DNA of 64,000 nucleotides from Candidatus Kapaibacterium sp. Its GTDB lineage: Bacteria; Bacteroidota; Ignavibacteria; Kapaibacteriales; UBA2268. Position 1 is the stretch's first letter. Each line of letters opens with the position of its first letter. A program made the position numbers and the translations under genes. The DNA lies in NCBI GenBank assembly GCA_937927515.1, contig CALBDO010000002.1, forward strand, positions 263,001-327,000, read 5' to 3'. Positions 57,224 to 64,000 of this stretch are shown here, piece by piece. Below the pieces are notes generated by a model. It searched no databases. It was not told the origin of the DNA and saw nothing but the letters and a program-made list of their open reading frames with translations.

Positions 57224-57255
57224 ACCACCCGTTTGGATGAAACCCTTCGGGTGGT
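57224..57255 (-). terminator. Rho-independent terminator of the 2-oxo acid dehydrogenase E2 gene
   Basis: Eight-base stem ACCACCCG (57224-57231) and CGGGTGGT (57248-57255), with a smaller internal GTTT/AAAC stem in the loop. On the minus strand it is followed by TTTTTATTC. It lies about 29 bp after the stop codon of the E2 gene (57284). Confidence 0.8.
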
Positions 57256-57283
57256 AACTATTGCAATGTATAAAATAACGGCG

Positions 57284-58651
57284 TTAGAAGGTCAATGTTT
57301 GCTCATTCATTGCTTCGAGAATGCGAACTAATTCAGTTAGATACAAGCCAGCGAGCATACCATCAATAACCCGATGGTCGTATGTTAATGAAACATAAAC
57401 CATATGCCGAACGACGATTACATCGTCGCCTTCGATAGTTCGGACAACAGGTCGTTTTTGTACAAGACCGACGCCAAGGATAGCGGTCTGCGGTTGGTTG
57501 ATAACTGGGGTACCAAACAAGGTCCCAAAAGTTCCTACATTTGTTAATGTGAAAGTCCCACCTTGGATATCGTCTGGATTTAATTTCTTAGTTCGTGCCC
57601 TTGTTGAAAGGTCGTAGATAGCTCTTGCCAGACCAGATAAGCTAAGAGCATCTGCATTTTTGATGACAGGTACAATTAAATTACCATCTTCGAGCGCTGT
57701 AGCAAAGCTCAAATGAATTCTCTTGTGTTGAATGATATTATTTTCACTAACACTTACATTTACACGGGGATAGGCTCGAATAGCTTCTATTGCTGCCTTT
57801 GCAAAAAATGGGGTAAGAGTAAGTTTAAAACCTTCGCGTCGCTCGAACTCGTCCTTATGCTTATTGCGGAAACGAACTATGCCAGTGACATCTGCCTCGT
57901 GAACACTTGTAACGTGGGCAGAGGTTTGCTTCGAATAGACCATATGCTGAGCAATCAACTGCCGTACACGGTCCATAGGAATAACCTCGACATCGGGACC
58001 GAAGGAAGCAATAGAAGGCACGCCCACGGCTGGCGATGGTGCAGGCCTGCCCTCCATTACTTGCGGTGCTGTTGCAACGGAGGTTGAAACTGGTGGCGCA
58101 GGCTCTGCCTTTTTTGCAGCTTGGGCAGCAGCAGATTTTTTACTCTCGATGTATTTTAGCAAGTCGTTCTTGGTTACACGTCCATCGGTTCCAGTACCCT
58201 CGATAGATAGCAATTCTTCTTCGGTTATACCTTCCGCTTTTGCAATTTCCCTAACAACTGGAGTGAAAAAAGCTTTCCCTTCGCGGGTTTTCTGCTTCTG
58301 TTTTTCCACTTCGATTGTTGGTTCTTCTGATGGTGCTTCCTTTGCAACAGAGGATGGCTCTACTTGCTCGACTGGCGCAGGCTCTGTGCTTGTGGAAGTC
58401 GCGGTATTATCCACCTCCGTAGATATTTTAGCAATTACAGTGCCTACAGCAACTGTCTCATTTTCCTTGGCTAAAATTTCGACAATTACACCAGCTGCTG
58501 GTGATGGCACTTCGGTATCCACTTTGTCTGTGGATATCTCCAATATCATCTCATCTCGTTCAACACGGTCGCCGACATTCTTTAGCCACCGTAATATTGT
58601 TCCTTCTTGCAAGGATTCACCCATCTTGGGCATTACTACATCTACTATCAT
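57284..58651 (-). CDS. 2-oxo acid dehydrogenase dihydrolipoamide acyltransferase (E2)
   Basis: 455 residues in the classical order: one lipoyl domain (STDKVDTEVPSP, lipoyl-lysine K43), a Glu/Pro/Ala linker, the peripheral-subunit-binding domain (about 128-168, PVVREIAKAEGI and GTGTDGRVTKNDLL), a second Ala/Pro linker, and the catalytic domain ending DHRVIDG (H426, D430). It transfers acyl groups to CoA in the pyruvate, 2-oxoglutarate or branched-chain complex. Which complex cannot be decided here, and E1 and E3 are not in the window. A TAACTTTG element 40 bp upstream may be its promoter. Confidence 0.93.
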   Translation of the reverse strand: MIVDVVMPKMGESLQEGTILRWLKNVGDRVERDEMILEISTDKVDTEVPSPAAGVIVEILAKENETVAVGTVIAKISTEVDNTATSTSTEPAPVEQVEPSSVAKEAPSEEPTIEVEKQKQKTREGKAFFTPVVREIAKAEGITEEELLSIEGTGTDGRVTKNDLLKYIESKKSAAAQAAKKAEPAPPVSTSVATAPQVMEGRPAPSPAVGVPSIASFGPDVEVIPMDRVRQLIAQHMVYSKQTSAHVTSVHEADVTGIVRFRNKHKDEFERREGFKLTLTPFFAKAAIEAIRAYPRVNVSVSENNIIQHKRIHLSFATALEDGNLIVPVIKNADALSLSGLARAIYDLSTRARTKKLNPDDIQGGTFTLTNVGTFGTLFGTPVINQPQTAILGVGLVQKRPVVRTIEGDDVIVVRHMVYVSLTYDHRVIDGMLAGLYLTELVRILEAMNEQTLTF

Positions 58652-58690
58652 ATTTCACCTTGATTAATTGTTATCCAAGACCTTCAATTG

Positions 58691-58698
58691 CAAAGTTA
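58691..58698 (-). promoter_or_regulatory. Bacteroidota-like -7 promoter element (TAACTTTG) for the E2 gene
   Basis: Minus-strand TAACTTTG matches TAnnTTTG, 39 bp before the start of the 2-oxo acid dehydrogenase gene and just inside the 3' end of the spacer to the next gene. Confidence 0.38.
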
Positions 58699-58699
58699 A

Positions 58700-59407
58700 T
58701 CATTTCATTTTTTTTAATATAAACAAATCTCTATCTATTTCACCATTGATGTTAATATTGACAATGTACATTAATGTACGCTTGACACCATTTGCAAAAA
58801 CTTCGATTTGGCGTGGCAGCTTCCAGCCCATGTATGCAAATGTATTTTTAGGAACGACCTTGAAAATGTATGGCGAATGGTAAAATTTGATGATTCTGTA
58901 ACTATCGGAAAAATTTAATTTGTTGAAAAAATATTTAACTGTGTCTTGGGTGGAATTGCTAAGACCAAAAGATATATAGTTTGTGTCGCCACTATCAAAA
59001 TCCCAAGAATTAACTGGTTCAAACAAGTTTGGGTCGAGAAATGAAAATAGATTCAATATATTTGAGCGTATCCGTTGAATCTCATCGGGGTGCAGTTCTC
59101 GGGGTTCAAAAATTTTTTGCAATGGGTCGACAATCCATCCGCTATTACCTGTAATTACAGTTACAGCATAACCTTGTTCAAAACGAATCTGCAAGCGAAT
59201 CGTATCTGGGAAAATTCGATGCAAAACAAACTCCAAAGAGTCGTTCCTCTCGTTTACTATTACCCCTACCAATTGAAGTGTCTTGATATTCTCGATTGCT
59301 TTTGGAGCCGAAACAAACCTCTTATATTTTAGAAAAAGCGTATCACTACCAAAAACCGTTTGTAACTGAAATAACAGTATAATTAAAAACAAAAGTATTT
59401 TAAACAT
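58700..59407 (-). CDS. Secreted LolA-like protein of unknown function
   Basis: 235 residues with a signal peptide (about 1-18, cleavage near VFGS). The body has an antiparallel-strand pattern with a long amphipathic beginning (LKYKRFVSAPKAIENIKTLQLVGV), a central GNSGWIVDPLQKIFEPRELHPDEIQRIRSNI and a late HSPYIFKVVPKNTFAYMGWKLPRQIEVF. This resembles the outer-membrane lipoprotein-sorting LolA/LolB fold or related DUF proteins, but the match is weak. It is followed downstream by the E2 gene with a 48-bp gap. A TATTTTTG element upstream may be its promoter. Confidence 0.5.
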   Translation of the reverse strand: MFKILLFLIILLFQLQTVFGSDTLFLKYKRFVSAPKAIENIKTLQLVGVIVNERNDSLEFVLHRIFPDTIRLQIRFEQGYAVTVITGNSGWIVDPLQKIFEPRELHPDEIQRIRSNILNLFSFLDPNLFEPVNSWDFDSGDTNYISFGLSNSTQDTVKYFFNKLNFSDSYRIIKFYHSPYIFKVVPKNTFAYMGWKLPRQIEVFANGVKRTLMYIVNININGEIDRDLFILKKMK

Positions 59408-59443
59408 ATCATTCTTTTAAAAATAATAAAGTCGAACCTACAT

Positions 59444-59451
59444 CAAAAATA
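59444..59451 (-). promoter_or_regulatory. Bacteroidota-like -7 promoter element (TATTTTTG) for the LolA-like gene
   Basis: Minus-strand TATTTTTG fits TAnnTTTG, 36 bp upstream of the start at 59407, in the divergent spacer with methylmalonyl-CoA mutase. Confidence 0.38.
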
Positions 59452-59496
59452 GTGATTACCCTGCTCTTCCTTTTACAAAATTCTGATTATATTCGT

Positions 59497-59504
59497 TATT
59501 TTTG
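59497..59504 (+). promoter_or_regulatory. Bacteroidota-like -7 promoter element (TATTTTTG) for methylmalonyl-CoA mutase
   Basis: TATTTTTG is an exact TAnnTTTG match, 23 bp before the ATG of the mutase. No cobalamin riboswitch fits in the 120-bp spacer. Confidence 0.45.
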
Positions 59505-59527
59505 TAATGCATTCATTGTGATTGAAA

Positions 59528-61702
59528 ATGGAGATACCCGATTTTTCAAAAATCGAATTTAAGTTGAAAGAAAACAAAATAAATTTCGACAAGTGGAAGG
59601 AGGAATTCCACAAACAAACAGGTGAGAAATTCGAAGATTTTGTCTTTCGAACACTCGAGGGAATTGATATCCATCCTCTTTATACATACGAAGATTACAA
59701 AAACTTTGAGCATTTGGATTTTACTGCTGGAATCCCACCATATCTGCGTGGCCCCTATCCAACAATGTACATACAACAACCCTGGACCATAAGACAGTAT
59801 GCAGGTTTCTCTACTGCGGAGGAAAGTAACGCATTCTACCGAAGGAATTTAGCAGCTGGACAGAAAGGGCTGTCTGTAGCGTTCGACCTCCCTACACATC
59901 GCGGTTATGATTCGGACAATCCACGAGTCGTCGGCGATGTAGGCAAAGCTGGAGTAGCTATTGATTCTGTCGAGGATATGAAAATTCTTTTCGATGGTAT
60001 ACCTTTGGATAAAATCTCCGTATCGATGACGATGAACGGTGCAGTGCTTCCAATTATGGCTTTCTATATAGTTGCTGCCGAAGAATCAGGTGTTGCTCAA
60101 GAGAAACTTTCTGGAACAATCCAAAACGACATTCTTAAAGAATTCATGGTGCGCAATACATACATTTATCCGCCAGCTCCATCGATGAGAATTATCACAG
60201 ACATTTTTGCTTATACTGCTAAACATATGCCAAAGTTTAATTCTATCTCTGTCTCGGGTTATCACATACAAGAGGCTGGTGCTTCTGCTGATTTGGAGCT
60301 GGGATACACCCTTGCCGATGGTCTTGAATATCTTCGCGCTGGAATCAATGCTGGCTTGAACATCGACGACTTTGCACCAAGATTTTCTTTCTTCTTTGGC
60401 ATCGGAAAAAACTTCTTTATGGAAGTAGCTAAATTGCGCGCAGCTCGCCTGCTCTGGGCTAAAATCGTTCGACAGTTCAACCCTAAAAATCCAAAATCGA
60501 TGGCTCTGCGCACTCACTGCCAAACCTCTGGTTGGAGCCTTACAGAGCAAGACCCATTCAATAATGTAATCCGAACATGTATCGAGGCTTTGGCTGCCGT
60601 TTTGGGCCACACCCAATCCTTGCATACAAACTCTTTGGACGAAGCACTTGCTCTACCGACAGATTTTTCCGCAAGAATTGCAAGGAATACACAGTTATTC
60701 CTTATGTATGAAGCTGGTGTTTGCCATACAATCGACCCTCTGGGAGGCTCGTATTATCTGGAATACTTAACCCATATGCTTGCACATCGCTCTTGGCAGC
60801 ATATTCAAGAAATCGAATCGCTCGGCGGTATGGCAAAAGCAATCGAAACCGGCTTGCCTAAAATGAAAATCGAGCAGATAGCTGCTCTTCGACAGGCTAA
60901 AATCGACTCTGGCGAAGAGATAATTATCGGTGTAAACAAGTACCAAGTCGCCGAAAAGCCCTCTATTCCAATTTTAGAGGTCGACAATACTGCGGTTCGC
61001 GAAAAACAAATCGCTCGATTAAAGGAATTAAAAGCAAATCGAGATAATCACCTTGTCGAGCAGAAACTTAATGCATTAACCCATTGCGCAGAAACTGGCG
61101 AAGGGAATCTACTCGAATTAGCCGTCGAAGCAGCAAAAGCACGAGCTACATTAGGAGAAATCTCCTATGCTTTGGAGAAAGTATGGGGTAGACATAAAGC
61201 ACACATTCGCTCTTTCACAGGCGTTTATAGTTCGGCATATACGAATAAAGAAGAAATAGAGGAGATACGTAAACTTGCCGATGAATTCGAAGCTATCGCA
61301 GGGCGCCGACCACGAATACTTGTTGTGAAGTTGGGGCAAGACGGACACGACCGCGGTGCCAAAGTCATATCCACAGCATTTGCCGATATGGGCTTCGACG
61401 TAGATATCGGACCGCTTTTCCAAACACCGGAAGAAGCTGCAAAGCAAGCAGTCGAAAATGATGTACACGTCGTTGGTGTTAGCTCGCTTGCAGCCGGACA
61501 CAAAACCCTTGTTCCAAAACTCATCGAAGAGTTAAAAAACTATGGACGCGAGGATATTATGGTAGTCGTTGGTGGAATAATACCACCACAAGATTACGAA
61601 TTTCTTTATAATGCTGGTGTAAGCGAAATTTTTGGTCCGGGGACAGTTATACCACAAGCTGCAAAGAAAATTCTGGAAAAACTATCGAGTGCGTATGAGT
61701 AA
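59528..61702 (+). CDS. Methylmalonyl-CoA mutase, large (cobalamin-binding) subunit
   Basis: 724 residues from the ATG at 59528; an in-frame TTG 6 bp upstream is less likely, as the family begins at PDFSKI. The TIM-barrel CoA-binding domain includes [21 protein letters not shown] and [15 protein letters not shown]. The C-terminal cobalamin-binding domain has DGHDRGAK with the lower-ligand H607, then GVSSLAAGH and VVVGGIIP. It interconverts (R)-methylmalonyl-CoA and succinyl-CoA. No small subunit, MeaB/ArgK chaperone or epimerase gene is adjacent; the restriction-modification cassette occupies the downstream side. Confidence 0.96.
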   Translation: MEIPDFSKIEFKLKENKINFDKWKEEFHKQTGEKFEDFVFRTLEGIDIHPLYTYEDYKNFEHLDFTAGIPPYLRGPYPTMYIQQPWTIRQYAGFSTAEESNAFYRRNLAAGQKGLSVAFDLPTHRGYDSDNPRVVGDVGKAGVAIDSVEDMKILFDGIPLDKISVSMTMNGAVLPIMAFYIVAAEESGVAQEKLSGTIQNDILKEFMVRNTYIYPPAPSMRIITDIFAYTAKHMPKFNSISVSGYHIQEAGASADLELGYTLADGLEYLRAGINAGLNIDDFAPRFSFFFGIGKNFFMEVAKLRAARLLWAKIVRQFNPKNPKSMALRTHCQTSGWSLTEQDPFNNVIRTCIEALAAVLGHTQSLHTNSLDEALALPTDFSARIARNTQLFLMYEAGVCHTIDPLGGSYYLEYLTHMLAHRSWQHIQEIESLGGMAKAIETGLPKMKIEQIAALRQAKIDSGEEIIIGVNKYQVAEKPSIPILEVDNTAVREKQIARLKELKANRDNHLVEQKLNALTHCAETGEGNLLELAVEAAKARATLGEISYALEKVWGRHKAHIRSFTGVYSSAYTNKEEIEEIRKLADEFEAIAGRRPRILVVKLGQDGHDRGAKVISTAFADMGFDVDIGPLFQTPEEAAKQAVENDVHVVGVSSLAAGHKTLVPKLIEELKNYGREDIMVVVGGIIPPQDYEFLYNAGVSEIFGPGTVIPQAAKKILEKLSSAYE

Positions 61703-61728
61703 GAAATTAATATTTTATATTTATTAAG

Positions 61729-61758
61729 TTGCAAAAAGTTAAATGAGTTTCTTATAAT
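61729..61758 (+). promoter_or_regulatory. Sigma70-style promoter (TTGCAA / TATAAT) of the restriction-modification cassette
   Basis: A -35-like TTGCAA (61729-61734) and a perfect -10 TATAAT (61753-61758) are separated by 18 bp and lie 29 bp upstream of the methyltransferase ATG. This is the E. coli-type consensus, unlike the TAnnTTTG elements seen before native genes here, and would let the cassette be expressed in many hosts. Confidence 0.5.
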
Positions 61759-61787
61759 AGTTGTATAAAATATCGCAGCAACGAAAG

Positions 61788-63113
61788 ATGAAAACATGGC
61801 ACAAGATAATCATCGGAGATTCAAGATGGATGAAAGAAGTTGAGGATGAATCCATCCACCTTATTATTACTTCTCCCCCTTATTGGCAGTTAAAGGATTA
61901 CGGAAATGGTAAACAAATTGGGTTCAATGACACTTATGAAGAATATATAAACAATCTTAATTTAGTGTGGAAGGAATGCCACAGGGTTTTACATAAGGGC
62001 TGCCGTTTATGCATCAATATTGGTGACCAGTTTGCTCGTTCCGTTTATTACGGAAGGTATAAAGTCATCCCCATAAGGACTGAAATCATCAAGTTCTGTG
62101 AAAGTGCAGGGTTTGACTATATGGGTGCAATCATCTGGCAAAAGGTAACAACCTGCCACACCACTGGTGGAGCAACGGTGATGGGTTCTTATCCTTATCC
62201 AAGGAATGGAATTCTTAAATTAGATTATGAATTCATCCTGATTTTTAAGAAATATGGTAATCCTCCAAAAGTAAGTAAAGCAATAAAAGAAAAATCAAGA
62301 TTAACTGATGAGGAATGGAATCAATATTTTACAGGACACTGGAATTTCCCTGGTGAAAGACAGAATAAACACCTGGCAATGTTTCCTGAAGAGTTGCCAA
62401 GGCGACTTATTAAAATGTTCAGCTTTGTTGGAGATACTGTTCTTGACCCATTTCTTGGAAGTGGAACTACATCTTTAGCAGCAAGAAACCTGTATAGAAA
62501 TTCTATTGGATATGAAATCAACGAGGACTTTTTACCTATCATAAAAGAGAAACTTGGATTGAACAAAATTGATATTTTTCAAGATACGACTTTTGAAATA
62601 ATTAAACAGCGAGAGACAAAAAGGGATTTCAAAGAAGAGATTAAAAATTTGCCATACATCTTCAAAGACCCTATAAAATTTGATAAGAAGGTTGACCCTA
62701 AGAAATTAAGGTTTGGTTCTAAAATAGATAATTCTCATTATGAGCGTGAACCATATTATACAGTAAAAAATATAATTTCACCAGAAATCTTAATTTTGAA
62801 CAATGGATTAAAAATCAGGCTATTAGGTGTAAAGGAAAATAAAGAAAGAAATGGAGCGGCTATCCAATTTTTAAGAGAGAAAACAAAAGGACAGAAGGTA
62901 TTTATGAAATTTGACAATATAAAATATGATAAACACAACAATCTCCTATGTTATCTTTATCTGCGGAATAAGACATTCTTAAATGCACATCTCATAAAGA
63001 ATGCTCTTGTAGATGTGGATACCACAGTTGATTATAAATACAAGACAAAATTTTTAAACTTACGAAACGGTGGGCACAAGGGAATTCAAAATGAAAGTAA
63101 AAATCACTATTGA
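61788..63113 (+). CDS. DNA methyltransferase (N4-cytosine/N6-adenine type) fused to a degenerate nuclease-like domain
   Basis: 441 residues from the ATG at 61788. Motif IV TSPPYW at 28-33 precedes motif I DPFLGSGT at 220-227, the order of beta-class methyltransferases. TSPPYW is typical of N4-cytosine enzymes. From about residue 318 a staphylococcal-nuclease-like domain follows: ILILNNGLKIRLLGVKE, AIQFLREKTKGQKVFMKF, LLCYLYLRNKTFLNAHLI. Conserved R344 is kept, but the acidic D-x-x-x-E region reads KENKE and the usual D-R-x-G-R reads DKHNN (381-385), so catalysis is unlikely and DNA binding is more plausible. The 3' end overlaps the endonuclease gene by 23 bp. The gene lacks TCGA entirely, unlike its neighbours. 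Confidence 0.85.
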   Translation: MKTWHKIIIGDSRWMKEVEDESIHLIITSPPYWQLKDYGNGKQIGFNDTYEEYINNLNLVWKECHRVLHKGCRLCINIGDQFARSVYYGRYKVIPIRTEIIKFCESAGFDYMGAIIWQKVTTCHTTGGATVMGSYPYPRNGILKLDYEFILIFKKYGNPPKVSKAIKEKSRLTDEEWNQYFTGHWNFPGERQNKHLAMFPEELPRRLIKMFSFVGDTVLDPFLGSGTTSLAARNLYRNSIGYEINEDFLPIIKEKLGLNKIDIFQDTTFEIIKQRETKRDFKEEIKNLPYIFKDPIKFDKKVDPKKLRFGSKIDNSHYEREPYYTVKNIISPEILILNNGLKIRLLGVKENKERNGAAIQFLREKTKGQKVFMKFDNIKYDKHNNLLCYLYLRNKTFLNAHLIKNALVDVDTTVDYKYKTKFLNLRNGGHKGIQNESKNHY

Positions 63114-63675
63114 AGAAATCAGAAAGTATCTTGACATAGAGACCCCAGAATTTCCCAAATATGTTGCACCACTTATCAATTTGGCAAATCAATATGCACA
63201 GGGAACAAGGCCAAGAGTTGTTGGTCAAATGAGTGAACTTATTCAGGAGTTTGAAGGGAAGACATTATCAGAATGGGAAGAGTGGTATTTGAAGAAAAAG
63301 CCAGATGCAATCAAAACCGCCACAGAGAGAATACTTCTGAAATTAAAAGAGTTAAAAAATGCCATTAACAAAATTGACAAAGAGATTGTTGAAAAATGGG
63401 TAAGGGATTTGGTAATTGTAAAGACCTTTGCTGGGCTTAGATTTCAGGAAGCGATACTTAAGAAAGGTGCGGAAATTAAAGGGACAACTTACAGGCTATC
63501 AGGACCCGAAGAAGAATCAAAAGGAATTGATGGTTACATTGGAGATGTTATGGTATCTATAAAACCCTATACATATGAAGTAAAATCCGCCCTGCCAGAA
63601 CATATAGACGTCAGAATCCTCTACTATAGAAAAATTGACGATGGGATTGAAGTAGATTACGGACAAATACTATAA
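63091..63675 (+). CDS. MjaI-family type II restriction endonuclease
   Basis: 194 residues from the ATG at 63091, preceded by AAGGGA; a GTG at 63070 is in frame but less likely. Sequence blocks ETPEFPKYVAPLINLANQYAQGTRP, VVGQMSELIQEF, LRFQEAILKKGAEIKG and EESKGIDGYIGDVMVSIKP match what I recall of the archaeal MjaI enzyme family. The D147-x8-S156-I-K158 stretch is a plausible PD-(D/E)xK-type active site. By that family it would cut CTAG, but specificity is inferred. The companion methyltransferase overlaps its start by 23 bp, so modification is translated ahead of cutting. The gene ends 6 bp into an opposing short frame. Confidence 0.85.
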   Translation: MKVKITIEEIRKYLDIETPEFPKYVAPLINLANQYAQGTRPRVVGQMSELIQEFEGKTLSEWEEWYLKKKPDAIKTATERILLKLKELKNAINKIDKEIVEKWVRDLVIVKTFAGLRFQEAILKKGAEIKGTTYRLSGPEEESKGIDGYIGDVMVSIKPYTYEVKSALPEHIDVRILYYRKIDDGIEVDYGQIL

Positions 63676-63840
63676 CAACCAGTCAGTTTGTCCGACGCAG
63701 GATAGCAATTTCATCTTTTCGGGAAAAGCACTAAAATTCTCCCACCGATGACGGTAAGGAACTTCCTTTTTCTTAGAACCGTTAGGTAAGTGTCGTTTAA
63801 CCGTACCCCTACAATAGCTTCGCACGCAATTACCCAACAT
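63670..63840 (-). CDS. Short open frame of uncertain coding status
   Basis: A 56-codon frame on the minus strand (ATG at 63840, stop at 63670) encodes a basic, Cys- and aromatic-containing peptide (GTVKRHLPNGSKKKEVPYRH in the middle, ending QTDWLL). It overlaps the end of the endonuclease gene by 6 bp on the other strand. No family was recognised and no ribosome-binding site was confirmed. It may be a pseudogene remnant or non-coding DNA. Confidence 0.2.
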   Translation of the reverse strand: MLGNCVRSYCRGTVKRHLPNGSKKKEVPYRHRWENFSAFPEKMKLLSCVGQTDWLL

Positions 63841-64000
63841 TTATTTTCAATTGTGCGCCAGCTACTTATCTCTTATCCGATGAAATTACTTATTGAACTT
63901 CAAAAAAGATGGTGCAATCCTGGTTGAACCGATGTATGCACCTAAAAGGTAAAGTTATTGATTCTCGGATATGATTGAGTGTGGTAAAACTTATTCCATC
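63676..64000. other. 325-bp segment after the restriction cassette without a recognised gene
   Basis: Apart from the short minus-strand frame above, no convincing gene, tRNA, terminator or insertion-sequence end is visible to the window edge. Like the cassette it contains no TCGA, so it may belong to the same acquired segment. Confidence 0.5.

Noticed and set aside
59408-59527. Cobalamin riboswitch before methylmalonyl-CoA mutase
   Set aside because: The spacer is 120 bp, shared by divergent genes, and shows no conserved B12-box sequence.

Overview
The window is about 64 kb of low-G+C bacterial DNA (roughly 35-40 % by eye) with tight gene packing and almost no RNA or repeat content. The gene set points to the FCB/Bacteroidota side of the tree, probably an Ignavibacteria- or Kapabacteria-like lineage. 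It has type IX secretion hallmarks (a PorV-type barrel and a cargo protein with a C-terminal sorting domain), a GWxTD protein, KdsC and an LpxL-type acyltransferase (so an LPS-type outer membrane), several TonB-dependent receptor-like barrels, HprK without visible PTS genes, and a Bacteroidota-like promoter motif (TAnnTTTG) in front of many genes. No rRNA, tRNA, CRISPR array or insertion sequence was found.

Layout. Positions 1-5828 (minus) are an exopolysaccharide operon: SLBB export protein, Wzi-like outer-membrane protein, family 2 glycosyltransferase and an initiating sugar-phosphate transferase cut by the window edge. Positions 5956-13172 hold tRNA-modification genes (mtaB and tsaE), a DUF4139-like secreted protein, and a plus-strand run from kdsC through YtxH, a DUF948-like membrane protein, a CoA-binding protein and a cupin to an outer-membrane receptor. 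Positions 13183-20471 carry a sortilin-like beta-propeller protein, an orphan histidine kinase and a minus-strand run of deacetylase, methyltransferase and M48 protease. Positions 20602-24947 are a plus-strand run with pyrG, an FKBP lipoprotein and a GlmU-like enzyme. Then come hprK, a solitary DUF262/HNH-type putative defence gene, gcvT, a ComEA-like protein and small envelope proteins.

Positions 31881-48713 (minus) are an envelope and secretion block. It contains a phosphodiester glycosidase-like protein, an ECF sigma factor with an unusual anti-sigma protein that ends in a barrel-like domain, a T9SS-sorted sialidase-like protein, a large TonB-dependent receptor, a giant secreted protein, PorV, a GWxTD protein and an LpxL-type acyltransferase. 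Two clear hairpin terminators flank porV. Positions 48811-61702 are mostly housekeeping: yqeY, mutS2, RNase R, a GAF-GAF-degenerate GGDEF membrane protein, a SagB-type oxidoreductase, a 2-oxo acid dehydrogenase E2, and methylmalonyl-CoA mutase.

The most distinctive segment is at the right end (61729-63675): a two-gene restriction-modification cassette. It has an N4-cytosine/N6-adenine-type methyltransferase fused to a degenerate staphylococcal-nuclease-like domain, and an MjaI-like endonuclease. It has its own sigma70-style promoter and contains no TCGA tetranucleotide, whereas the gene next to it has about 31 in the same length. It therefore looks recently acquired. The likely target, CTAG (inferred from the MjaI family), is very rare across the window: about 14 sites by eye against about 220 expected.
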